Assembly: GCF_000422685.1 (NCBI RefSeq)
Contig: NZ_AUGN01000004.1
Span: forward strand, 186,001 to 250,000
Direction: 5' to 3'
Source: Flavobacterium gelidilacus DSM 15343
GTDB taxonomy: Bacteria; Bacteroidota; Bacteroidia; Flavobacteriales; Flavobacteriaceae
DNA length: 64,000 nt
Shown: positions 43,243 through 52,391 of the stretch, piece after piece
Position numbering within the stretch: position 1 is the first letter of the stretch
How the letters are laid out: each line of letters opens with the position of its first letter
Program-made: the position numbers and the translations under genes
Notes under the pieces: model-generated
What the model was told of the DNA's origin: nothing
Seen by the model: the letters and a program-made list of their open reading frames with translations, nothing else
The model's database searches: none

Positions 43243-45201
43243 ATGAAAAATAGAAAAATTAATTATTTAAAAAACATTTTCCTTTTAGTATTGGTTTTAT
43301 TGACTGGTATTAATTGTGAAAGAGATTTATCAGAAGATGCTAATTTATCAACCTTTTCTAAAGCAGGTGAAATATTTACAGATTCACCAGTTGGAATGGG
43401 AAGTAATTTTTACTTTCCTTATGATGGTTCAAAAGCAACAGCTTGGTCTGTGGATAATGAAGTTAGCTATAAAGGTACCTCTTCAATGCGATTTGACATA
43501 CCTAATGCAAACGATCCAGAAGGAAATTATGCAGGAGCTATTTTTAGAATTGATGGAGCAGGCAGAGATTTATCAGGTTATGATGCGCTTACATTTTGGG
43601 CTAAATCTTCTCAAGGTGTAAACATTGCCGAAATGGGGTTTGGTGAAGATTTTTTTCCAAATAAATATATGGCTACTGTAACAAATGTTAGTGTAGGAAC
43701 TATTTGGACAAAATATATTATTCCAATTCCAGATGCTTCAAAATTATTACAAGAAAAAGGAATGTTTAGATACGCTGCCGGAACTCAAGAAACAGGTGGT
43801 TTTGGATACACACTTTGGATTGATGAACTTAAATTTGAAAAATTAGGGACTATTGGTCAACTAAGTCCTAAAATTTTAAATGGTAATACAGAAAATATCA
43901 CTTCAGTTATTGGAGGTAGTACAACACTTAGCGGTTTTAGTGGGACTTTTAATTTACCTTCAGGTCAAAATATTACTGTAAATTCGGCTCCAGCATATTT
44001 TGAATTTACATCAAGTGCTACATCTGTGGCAACAGTAAATGAAACGGGTAACGTTTCTGTTGTAGGATCGGGTAACGCTGCTATAACAGCAACTTTAGCT
44101 GGTGTAAATGCAGTAGGAGTCTTGAATGTCGAATCTATTGGTGCTTTTGTTTCGGCTCCAACACCAACAGAAAATGCAAATCAAGTTATTTCTATCTTTA
44201 GTGATGCTTACACAAATCAACCTGTTGACTTTTTAACAAGTAACTATCAACCCTTTCAAACAACAACTTCAAGTCATTTTGAAGTTAATGGGGATAATGT
44301 TTTAAATTATTTAAATTATAATTTTGTAGGTATTGAATTTAATCAAAATGTTCCTACAATCAATGCTTCATTAATGTCAACTATGCATTTTGACATATTT
44401 GTTCCAGGAAGTTTTCCCACTGGTTCTACAATCAGACTTAAATTAAGAAATTTGGGTGCTGACGGAGTAGTTAATAATGACTTTAATGGAAACCCAATAG
44501 GAGATGATACTCAAATAAGCTATACAGTAGCTGCACCAACTTTGGTTTCAGGTAATTGGATTAGTGTAGATTTTAATATCACTGGCTTAACTAACAGAAG
44601 TCAACTTGGACAAATAGTTCTAGACTCAACGACTGGAGTAGCGCCATCTGCATTCTTTGTAGACAATATCTACTTTTATAATGATGGAAGTATTATACCA
44701 AGCACACCTACTGTTGCAGCACCATCGCCAACTGTTCCTGCAGCAAATGTTATTTCACTTTTTAGCAATCAATATACTAATGTACCTGTTGATACTTGGA
44801 AAACATCATGGTCAGCAGCTACACTTACAGATGTTACAATAGCTGGAAATGCTACAAAAGAATATTCAAACTTAGATTTTGTAGGAATTGAAACGGTAAA
44901 CAATCAAATAAATGCAACTACTATGACTCATATTCATATAGATGTTTGGTCACCAAATTTTACTTCTTTTTCTTTAAAACTTGTAGATTTTGGAGCAAAT
45001 GCAGCGTTTGGCGGAGGTGATGATACAGAACACCAGGTGAACTTTACAGCTCCATCACAAGGTCAGTGGATTAGTTATGATATTCCACTAAGTAATTTTA
45101 CAGGATTAACGGCTAAACAACATATAGCTCAGTACATACTTGTTGCTCAACCTTCTGGTTCTGCAAAAGTCTATATTGATAATCTATATTTCCATAATTA
45201 G
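43243..45201 (+). CDS. Surface lipoprotein with repeated glycan-binding-like modules (paralogue 1)
   Basis: Lipoprotein of 652 aa with lipobox LTGINC (Cys25), then ERDLSED. Domains: a CBM11-like jelly roll (about 45-205; FWAKSSQG, IPIPDASKLL, LWIDELKFEKLG), an Ig-like Big_2 segment (about 225-300; SVATVNETGNVSVVGSG) and two copies of the locus-specific module (about 305-480 and 493-652), which begin APTP/APSP...VISxFSxxYTN and end VDNIYFYN or IDNLYFHN. It resembles SGBP proteins in position and layout. It probably captures the glucan at the surface for the glycosidases. The gene is 17 nt downstream of the fusion gene. Confidence 0.75.
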   Translation: MKNRKINYLKNIFLLVLVLLTGINCERDLSEDANLSTFSKAGEIFTDSPVGMGSNFYFPYDGSKATAWSVDNEVSYKGTSSMRFDIPNANDPEGNYAGAIFRIDGAGRDLSGYDALTFWAKSSQGVNIAEMGFGEDFFPNKYMATVTNVSVGTIWTKYIIPIPDASKLLQEKGMFRYAAGTQETGGFGYTLWIDELKFEKLGTIGQLSPKILNGNTENITSVIGGSTTLSGFSGTFNLPSGQNITVNSAPAYFEFTSSATSVATVNETGNVSVVGSGNAAITATLAGVNAVGVLNVESIGAFVSAPTPTENANQVISIFSDAYTNQPVDFLTSNYQPFQTTTSSHFEVNGDNVLNYLNYNFVGIEFNQNVPTINASLMSTMHFDIFVPGSFPTGSTIRLKLRNLGADGVVNNDFNGNPIGDDTQISYTVAAPTLVSGNWISVDFNITGLTNRSQLGQIVLDSTTGVAPSAFFVDNIYFYNDGSIIPSTPTVAAPSPTVPAANVISLFSNQYTNVPVDTWKTSWSAATLTDVTIAGNATKEYSNLDFVGIETVNNQINATTMTHIHIDVWSPNFTSFSLKLVDFGANAAFGGGDDTEHQVNFTAPSQGQWISYDIPLSNFTGLTAKQHIAQYILVAQPSGSAKVYIDNLYFHN

Positions 45202-45232
45202 TAAGTTGTTTTTTAATTTAAAAAGAAAAAAA

Positions 45233-46636
45233 ATGAAAAGGAAAAAATATAATTATTTTAGGTTCAGTTTAATTTTAGGCTTTGTACTACTAGTTAATAT
45301 AAACTGTGATAGAGACTTATCTGATGATGCAGTTCAAACTGGTTTTTCATCAGCAGCCGAAATTTTTATAGATGGTTTTAGTAGTGGATTAGAGTATTAT
45401 CCATATGAAAATTCAAAACTTGATGCTTTTACAGTTGATAGCCAAACAAAATACTCTGGTTCTTCGTCTATGCGTTTTGATGTTCCTAATTTTGGTGATG
45501 CGGAAGGTGCATTTGCTGGAGCAATATTTAGAGATGATAATGGAGGTAGAGATTTAACGCAGTATAATGCTTTAACATTTTGGGCAAAAGGTACTAAAGC
45601 AGGTAAAATCAATGAAATAGGTTATGGCCAAGATTTTGGAGAAAATAAATATGAAGTAAGCATACAAAACCTCCACTTAACAACCAATTGGAAAAAATAT
45701 ATTATTCCAATTCCAGATGCTTCAAAACTTACCCAAGAGAGAGGTATGTTCTGGTATGCAGAAGGACCTGAAGATGAAAATGGATATACTTTTTGGATTG
45801 ATGAATTAAAATTTGAAAAACTAGGAACGATTTCACAAGGGCAAGTGTCTATACTAAATGGTAATAATCAAACTGAAACTTCTTATGTTGGTGTAAATTC
45901 TCTAATTGATGGTGTTACTGCCACATATAATTTAGCAAATGGAAACAATCAAACAATATCAATCAGTCCATCTTATTTGCAATTTAATTCTTCAAATACA
46001 GCTGTAGCTACTGTAGATTCTTCTGGTTCTGTAACTTCTCTAAGTACTGGAACTGCTCTTATAAATGCAACATTCGGAGGAGCTTCTGTAACAGGAAGTT
46101 TAACAATCAATTGTGCTGGTGCATTTGTTCACGCTCCAACTCCTACAAAAAGTCAAGCAAATGTAATTTCACTTTTTTCAGATGTTTATTCAAATGTTCC
46201 TGTAAATTATTATAATGGTTATTGGCAACCTTGGCAGACAACTGTTTCTAATGATTTCTCTGTTCAAGGAGATAATATATTAAATTATACAATATTTAAT
46301 TTTGTAGGTATCGAATATAGTAGTCCAACAGTAGATGCAACTGCAATGACTCACGTTCATTTAGATGTTTTCATTCCAGGATCAATTGCTCCAGGAAGGC
46401 AATTAAGAGTTCTAGTTGTAGATTTTGGTGCAGATGGTGTGTTTGGAGGTGGCGACGACACAAGACATTCTACAACTTTCACAGCTCCAACTTTAGTATC
46501 CCAAAATTGGATATCTATAGATATTCCTTTTTCTACGATGCCTACGTTAGCTAGTAGATCACACCTTGCACAACTTATTTTAGAAGGTGGAGATGGTTCC
46601 TTAATTTATGTAGATAATATTTATTATTATAATTGA
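45233..46636 (+). CDS. Surface lipoprotein with repeated glycan-binding-like module (paralogue 2)
   Basis: The frame opens earlier (45140), but the ATG at 45233 gives a proper lipoprotein signal with lipobox LVNINC (Cys25) and 467 aa. The first 300 residues are parallel to the preceding gene (RDLSDDA, SSSMRFDVPNFGDAEG, IPIPDASKLTQERGMFWYA, FWIDELKFEKLGTISQ), followed by the Big_2-like segment and one copy of the repeated module (about 300-467, ending IYVDNIYYYN). It is a tandem paralogue with one C-terminal module fewer. Role as for the neighbour: surface glycan binding. Confidence 0.75.
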   Translation: MKRKKYNYFRFSLILGFVLLVNINCDRDLSDDAVQTGFSSAAEIFIDGFSSGLEYYPYENSKLDAFTVDSQTKYSGSSSMRFDVPNFGDAEGAFAGAIFRDDNGGRDLTQYNALTFWAKGTKAGKINEIGYGQDFGENKYEVSIQNLHLTTNWKKYIIPIPDASKLTQERGMFWYAEGPEDENGYTFWIDELKFEKLGTISQGQVSILNGNNQTETSYVGVNSLIDGVTATYNLANGNNQTISISPSYLQFNSSNTAVATVDSSGSVTSLSTGTALINATFGGASVTGSLTINCAGAFVHAPTPTKSQANVISLFSDVYSNVPVNYYNGYWQPWQTTVSNDFSVQGDNILNYTIFNFVGIEYSSPTVDATAMTHVHLDVFIPGSIAPGRQLRVLVVDFGADGVFGGGDDTRHSTTFTAPTLVSQNWISIDIPFSTMPTLASRSHLAQLILEGGDGSLIYVDNIYYYN

Positions 46637-46676
46637 TTCTAATCCAAGCACTAATAAAAATTTAAAAAAATAAAAA

Positions 46677-47501
46677 ATGAATATATATATTAAAAATAGT
46701 TGCAAATCTTTTTTCCTTTTTGGCACATTTTCATTGTTGCTAAGTTGTTCTGCAGATGAAAAACAAACAGTAACAACCTTAGATAAATTAGTATTACAAG
46801 ATGAATTTAGTGTTGATGGGGCACCAGACAGCGCTTTATGGAATTACGATATTGGAAAAGGACCTGGTGGAGATGGCTGGGGTAACAACGAACTTCAATA
46901 TTATACAGACAGGCCTGAAAATATTAAAGTAGAAAATGGGATGTTAAAAATAACAGCTATTCAAGAACTTTACATGGGTTCTGGATATACTTCTGCAAGA
47001 ATTACTACAAAAGGTAAATTTGAACAAAAATACGGTCGTTTCGAAGCTAGAATGAAATTGCCATCTGGTAAAGGTTTGTGGCCAGCTTTTTGGATGTTAG
47101 GAAGTAACATTGATATCAATAGTTGGCCTCAATGTGGTGAAATTGATATTATGGAAAACAAAGGAAGTCAGCCTTTAACTGTTTCTGGAGCACTGCATGG
47201 ACCAGGTTATTCTGGAGGTACAGCAATAACAAAATCGTATAGTTTTACAAATAGTAGAGTTGATACTGATTTTCATATATATGGTGTAGAATGGGGTCCA
47301 AATTATGTAAATTTTTACATAGATAGTGTTTTATATAATCAAATTACTCCAGAGGATGCAACCGGAGAATGGGTTTTTAATTCCAATCCATTTTACATGC
47401 TTCTTAATCTTGCAGTTGGTGGAAACTTTGATGGAGCGCCAAATAGTAATACCGTTTTTCCTCAAGAAATGTTAATAGATTACGTAAGAGTATATCAATA
47501 G
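46677..47501 (+). CDS. GH16 endo-beta-1,3-glucanase (laminarinase), lipoprotein
   Basis: Glycosidase of 274 aa with lipobox LLLSC (Cys24), so it is anchored in the outer membrane or on the surface. The GH16 catalytic motif GEIDIME (154-160) gives nucleophile Glu155, Asp157 and acid/base Glu160. The laminarinase-type GH16_3 features WGNNELQYYT, SARITTKGKF and GLWPAFWMLG are present. The protein is almost only the catalytic domain. It cuts internal beta-1,3 linkages of laminarin-type glucans. A hairpin follows the gene. Confidence 0.93.
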   Translation: MNIYIKNSCKSFFLFGTFSLLLSCSADEKQTVTTLDKLVLQDEFSVDGAPDSALWNYDIGKGPGGDGWGNNELQYYTDRPENIKVENGMLKITAIQELYMGSGYTSARITTKGKFEQKYGRFEARMKLPSGKGLWPAFWMLGSNIDINSWPQCGEIDIMENKGSQPLTVSGALHGPGYSGGTAITKSYSFTNSRVDTDFHIYGVEWGPNYVNFYIDSVLYNQITPEDATGEWVFNSNPFYMLLNLAVGGNFDGAPNSNTVFPQEMLIDYVRVYQ

Positions 47502-47544
47502 AAAAAAATAAAAAAAATATTTAATAAGGTATTTAAAATATTTA

Positions 47545-47570
47545 AATCAGGCTTTTTTTAATGCCTGATT
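47545..47570 (+). terminator. Hairpin between GH16 and the phosphorylase gene
   Basis: 8-bp stem (aatcaggc / gcctgatt) with a T-rich 10-nt loop, then aagtttttt. It may set a lower expression level for the downstream cytoplasmic genes by partial termination. Confidence 0.55.
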
Positions 47571-47625
47571 AAGTTTTTTAATGCCTAATATTAAAATAAC
47601 AGTATAGAATTCTTTAAAAAAAATT

Positions 47626-50600
47626 ATGAGTAATAGTCAAACCATAAGTGTTGAAAATGAAAAGGAAAATAAAAAGGTATCTATGGATGTCATTTTATTA
47701 GAAGGTGAAAAATATTATAAAATAGCCAACAACGATGCTATGCGTCCTTTTTTTATGAGTATTGTAAGTGATTCCAATCACTGGATGTTTATTTCTAGTA
47801 ATGGAGGGTTAACAGCTGGTAGAAAAAATGCCGAATTTGCACTTTTTCCTTATTACACTGATGATAAGATTACAGAATCTTTTGATTTAACAGGAAGTAA
47901 ATCTATTTTTCAAATTCATTTTAATAATAAAATTCATGTTTGGGAACCTTTTTCTGAACGTTTTTCAGTTAATAAATACGCAATTTCTCGAAATTTATAC
48001 AAAAACCTTTACGGAAATAAAGTAATTTTTGAAGAAGTAAACCACGATTTAGAAATCACTTATCGTTATCAATGGAATTCAAGTGATAAATATGGATTTG
48101 TTAGAAAATCTGAATTAATTAATGATTCTGAAAACGAATATAAAATTGAATTAATTGACGGAATTCAAAACATTATGCCTTATGGTGTAAGTAGTGATTT
48201 GCAAAATGCAGCTAGTAACTTAGTTGATGCTTATAAAAGAAGTCAGTTACATCAAAAAAGTGGTTTAGGAATTTTTGCTTTAAGTGCAATTATCGTAGAT
48301 AAAGCAGAACCAAGTGAAGCTTTAAAGTCAAATATTGTTTGGTCTTTAGGATTAGATAATCCAAATTATTTGGTTTCTTCTCTGCAGCTTTCAAACTTTA
48401 GAAATAAACTAAAAGTTACTCCAGAAAATGATGTTAAAGGTGAAAAAGGAGCTTATTTTTTAAATACTGAAATCACTTTAAAAGAGAATTCAAATCATGA
48501 ATGGATGATGGTTGCCAACGTAAATCAAGATCATTCTGATGTGGCTCAAACCATTAATACCATTCAAACTGAAAAAAATATCCAAGAATTAATTAATCAA
48601 GATATTGAATTAGGTACTAAAAAATTAATTGCTCTAAATGCTTCATCAGATGCTTTGCAATTAACCAACGACAATTTAAGAGATACGCGTCATTTTGCCA
48701 ATACATTATTCAATATCATGCGTGGTGGAATTTTCGATTTCAATTACCAAATAGAAAAGCAAGATTTTCTTAAATATATTGAGAAAGGAAACAAACTGGT
48801 TTTTCAAAAATTAGAAAAAATCTTAAATAATTTACCAGAATTATTTTCGCTAGAAACTTTAAAAGAATTTGCTTCTAAACAAAAGAATTCAGATTTCGAG
48901 CGTTTGAGTTTAGAATATTTACCCCTAAAATTTAGCAGAAGACACGGTGATCCAAGCCGTCCATGGAATAAATTTTCAATCAATACGCAAAGTGAAATTG
49001 ATGGTTCAAAAATATTAGATTACGAAGGAAACTGGAGAGATATTTTCCAAAATTGGGAAGCTTTAGCGCATTCTTTTCCTGACTTTATTGAAAATATGAT
49101 TCATAAATTCTTAAACGCAACCACTTTTGACGGATACAATCCGTACCGTGTAACAAAAGATGGTTTTGATTGGGAAACTGTTGAAGAAGATAATCCCTGG
49201 TCATATATTGGATATTGGGGTGATCATCAAATCATTTATTTGTTAAAGTTCTTAGAAATAATTGAAAAGCATCAACCCAAAAAATTAGAAGCCTATTTTA
49301 ATAAAGATATTTTCGTGTATGCTAATGTACCTTATGTTATCAAATCTTATGAAGATATTCTAAAACATCCAAAAGACACCATTGAATTTAATCACAAATT
49401 AGATGAACAAATTCGTGAAGAAAGAAATAAAATTGGAGCTGATGGTGCATTATTAAAAGACTCAAATGGTGAAATCTATAAGGTAAACTTCATAGAAAAA
49501 ATGTTGGCTACGGTTTTGGCTAAAATGTCAAACTTCATTCCAGAAGGCGGAATTTGGTTAAACACACAACGACCTGAATGGAATGATGCCAACAATGCAT
49601 TAGTTGGAAATGGAGTTTCAATGGTAACTTTATATTACTTGAGAAGATTCTTAAATTATTTCGAAAATTTAGTTGAAAATTCTGAAATAGAAAGTATTAA
49701 ACTTTCAAATGAAATGGTAGAATTTTATCATTCAATAAGAGAGAATTTAATAAAACATGAGTCTTTATTAAAAGGGAAATTCAATGATTCAGACAGAAAA
49801 GTAATTTTAGACGCTCTTGGAAAAGCAGCTTCAGAATATCGTAATCAAGTCTATCAAAATGGGTTTTGGGGAAATAAAAGAACCCATTCCATGGCTGGTT
49901 TAAAAAGATTTATTAAAGTAAGTTTGAAATTTATCGACCATTCTATTGAAGCAAATAAAAGAGAAGACAATCTCTATCATGCTTATAATTTAATGACAGT
50001 TGAAAACGAAAAAGAGGTTTCAATTTCTTATTTAAGCGAAATGCTAGAAGGTCAAGTGGCTGTTTTAAGTTCAGGCTATTTGTCTTCAAAAGAAGCCTTA
50101 AATGTTCTTGATGCACTAAAAAATAGTAAACTATTTAGAAAAGACCAATACAGTTACATTCTTTATCCAAATAAAGAATTACCAAATTTTATAGAGAAAA
50201 ACAACATTTCAAAAGATGCTGTCTCAAAATCTGAGCTGCTTACAACTTTAGTAGCTAATAATAATACTCAAATCATTGAAAAAGACTGTTTTGGTGAATA
50301 TCATTTCAATGGAAATTTCAAAAACGCAGCTGATTTAGAAAAAGCATTAGCATCATTAGCGAAAACTTCTTTTGCGACACAAGCTGAAAAAGATAAGAAA
50401 CAAGTTTTACAAGCTTTTGAAGATGTTTTTAATCACAAATCATTTACGGGTCGTTCTGGAACTTTTTATGGTTATGAAGGTTTAGGTTCAATTTATTGGC
50501 ACATGGTTTCTAAATTGCAATTAGCAGTTCAAGAATGTTGCTTAAAAGCAGTAGAAGAAAATGAATCAGCAGAAGTTATAGGAAGATTGTTAGAGCATTA

Positions 50601-51096
50601 TTACGAAATTAATGAAGGAATTGGTGTACATAAATCACCAGCTTTATACGGAGCATTTCCAACCGATCCATATTCACATACACCAGCAGGAAAAGGAGCA
50701 CAGCAACCAGGAATGACAGGTCAAGTAAAAGAAGATATATTAAGCCGATTTGGAGAACTTGGTGTCTTTGTAAAAAATGGAAACCTATATTTTAATCCAT
50801 GTTTATTGCGTAAAGATGAGTTTCTTGTAGCAACTAAAACATTTAATTATGTGGATTTAAATTTCAATCCAAAAGCTATTGAAATAGAATCAAATTCGCT
50901 TTGTTTTACTTATTGTCAAATTCCGGTTATTTATAAAATATCCAACCAAAAAAGTATAGAAGTTGTCTACAATGACACCACAAATAAAAAGTTTGATGCT
51001 TTAATTCTAGATGATAAAACAAGCAAACAAGTTTTTGAAAGAACAAATGAAATAGATCATATTGTAGTAAACGTCATAGAAAACGAATTAAAATAA
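47626..51096 (+). CDS. Probable GH149 beta-1,3-glucan phosphorylase
   Basis: Very large cytoplasmic enzyme, 1156 aa, with no signal peptide. Size, the N-terminal beta-sandwich (about 1-310) and the (alpha/alpha)6 region resemble GH94/GH149 phosphorylases. Segments such as QRPEWNDANNALVGNGVSM, NGFWGNKRTHSMAG and PGMTGQVKEDILSRFGELGV recall GH149. It would release glucose-1-phosphate from imported beta-1,3-glucooligosaccharides, an energy-saving step. The context (GH16, GH17, GH30, MFS) supports beta-1,3-glucan as the substrate. GH94 or GH161 are the alternatives. Confidence 0.75.
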   Translation: MSNSQTISVENEKENKKVSMDVILLEGEKYYKIANNDAMRPFFMSIVSDSNHWMFISSNGGLTAGRKNAEFALFPYYTDDKITESFDLTGSKSIFQIHFNNKIHVWEPFSERFSVNKYAISRNLYKNLYGNKVIFEEVNHDLEITYRYQWNSSDKYGFVRKSELINDSENEYKIELIDGIQNIMPYGVSSDLQNAASNLVDAYKRSQLHQKSGLGIFALSAIIVDKAEPSEALKSNIVWSLGLDNPNYLVSSLQLSNFRNKLKVTPENDVKGEKGAYFLNTEITLKENSNHEWMMVANVNQDHSDVAQTINTIQTEKNIQELINQDIELGTKKLIALNASSDALQLTNDNLRDTRHFANTLFNIMRGGIFDFNYQIEKQDFLKYIEKGNKLVFQKLEKILNNLPELFSLETLKEFASKQKNSDFERLSLEYLPLKFSRRHGDPSRPWNKFSINTQSEIDGSKILDYEGNWRDIFQNWEALAHSFPDFIENMIHKFLNATTFDGYNPYRVTKDGFDWETVEEDNPWSYIGYWGDHQIIYLLKFLEIIEKHQPKKLEAYFNKDIFVYANVPYVIKSYEDILKHPKDTIEFNHKLDEQIREERNKIGADGALLKDSNGEIYKVNFIEKMLATVLAKMSNFIPEGGIWLNTQRPEWNDANNALVGNGVSMVTLYYLRRFLNYFENLVENSEIESIKLSNEMVEFYHSIRENLIKHESLLKGKFNDSDRKVILDALGKAASEYRNQVYQNGFWGNKRTHSMAGLKRFIKVSLKFIDHSIEANKREDNLYHAYNLMTVENEKEVSISYLSEMLEGQVAVLSSGYLSSKEALNVLDALKNSKLFRKDQYSYILYPNKELPNFIEKNNISKDAVSKSELLTTLVANNNTQIIEKDCFGEYHFNGNFKNAADLEKALASLAKTSFATQAEKDKKQVLQAFEDVFNHKSFTGRSGTFYGYEGLGSIYWHMVSKLQLAVQECCLKAVEENESAEVIGRLLEHYYEINEGIGVHKSPALYGAFPTDPYSHTPAGKGAQQPGMTGQVKEDILSRFGELGVFVKNGNLYFNPCLLRKDEFLVATKTFNYVDLNFNPKAIEIESNSLCFTYCQIPVIYKISNQKSIEVVYNDTTNKKFDALILDDKTSKQVFERTNEIDHIVVNVIENELK

Positions 51097-51100
51097 TAAA

Positions 51101-52387
51101 ATGAATAGTAACTCTTTATTACATCTGAAATTAGGAATTAAATCTATTGCTCTACTAGCAATGCTTTTGATTGTAGTTTCATGTAAAAAAGTGACTAAGA
51201 TCAATAATGCCCCAAAAACTAAAGAAGTGACCGCAAAAGACATATTAGGAAATCCAAACTACTTAGCCATTTGTTATGGAGGTTATCGAAAGAATAGTAG
51301 AGAAATTCAACCAACTATAGCACAATTAAAAGAAGATTTACTGATTTTAGCTGCCATGAATATAAAAGTTGTTCGTACTTATAATGTTCATTTAGCACAT
51401 GCTTCAAATGTTTTAAAAGCAATTGCTGAGTTAAAAAAAGAAGATCCTGATTTCGAAATGTACTTAATGTTAGGGGCTTGGATTGACTGCCAAAATGCGT
51501 GGACAGATTTAGAAAAAAATCATGATGTAGAAAGCGAAAGAAATGCTATCGAAATTGATGAAGCTGTCAGATTAGCCAATAAATATCCAGAAATTGTAAA
51601 AATTATTGCTGTTGGAAATGAAGCAATGGTCAAATGGGCAGAAGAATATTTTGTGCAACCTAATGTAATTTTAAAATGGGTAAATCATTTACAAAAGCTT
51701 AAAAAAGATAATAAATTATCAAAGGATTTGTGGATTACTTGTTCGGATGATTTTGCCTCTTGGGGTGGATTAGACGATACTTATAAAGTAAAAGATTTAG
51801 AAGATTTAGTTAAAGCTGTAGATTATGTTTCTATGCATACGTATCCTTTTCACAACACACATTATAATCCTGAATTTTGGAAAATACCAAATCATCAAGG
51901 CAACTTACCAAAAAAGGATTTAACGGATGCAGCAATGAATAGAGCCGTATTATTTGCTAAAAACCAATACAATGCTGTTCAAAATTATGTAAGAAGTATT
52001 AGTCCTAACAAACCAATTCATATTGGAGAAACAGGTTGGGCTTCAAGTTCGGATGGTTTTTATGGAAATGAAGGTTCTAAAGCTTCAGACGAATATAAAC
52101 AAGCCTATTATTATAATGCCATGAGAGAATGGACCAACAAAGAAGGAATTTCATGTTTTTTCTTTGAAGCATTTGATGAACCATGGAAAGATAGTGGAAA
52201 TCCTTTAGGATCTGAAAATCATTTCGGAATTTTTACTGTGGATGGAAAAGCAAAATATGCCTTATGGAAATATGTTGATGATAAGGCTTTTGAAAAATTA
52301 CAACGAAACGGAAAATCAATAACTAAAACGTTTAAGGGTAACAGCGAAAACCTAATGAAAACGGTTTTAACTCCACCAAGACATTAA
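51101..52387 (+). CDS. GH17-like glycosidase, lipoprotein
   Basis: Lipoprotein of 428 aa with lipobox IVVSC (Cys28). A TIM-barrel GH17 domain fills about 45-400, with acid/base Glu174 in AVGNEAM and nucleophile Glu310 in HIGETGWASSS. GH17 enzymes hydrolyse or transglycosylate beta-1,3-glucans. It lies 4 nt after the phosphorylase gene and 4 nt before GH30, so all are in one operon. Export to the periplasm or outer membrane fits trimming of oligosaccharides. Confidence 0.85.
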   Translation: MNSNSLLHLKLGIKSIALLAMLLIVVSCKKVTKINNAPKTKEVTAKDILGNPNYLAICYGGYRKNSREIQPTIAQLKEDLLILAAMNIKVVRTYNVHLAHASNVLKAIAELKKEDPDFEMYLMLGAWIDCQNAWTDLEKNHDVESERNAIEIDEAVRLANKYPEIVKIIAVGNEAMVKWAEEYFVQPNVILKWVNHLQKLKKDNKLSKDLWITCSDDFASWGGLDDTYKVKDLEDLVKAVDYVSMHTYPFHNTHYNPEFWKIPNHQGNLPKKDLTDAAMNRAVLFAKNQYNAVQNYVRSISPNKPIHIGETGWASSSDGFYGNEGSKASDEYKQAYYYNAMREWTNKEGISCFFFEAFDEPWKDSGNPLGSENHFGIFTVDGKAKYALWKYVDDKAFEKLQRNGKSITKTFKGNSENLMKTVLTPPRH

Positions 52388-52391
52388 GATT

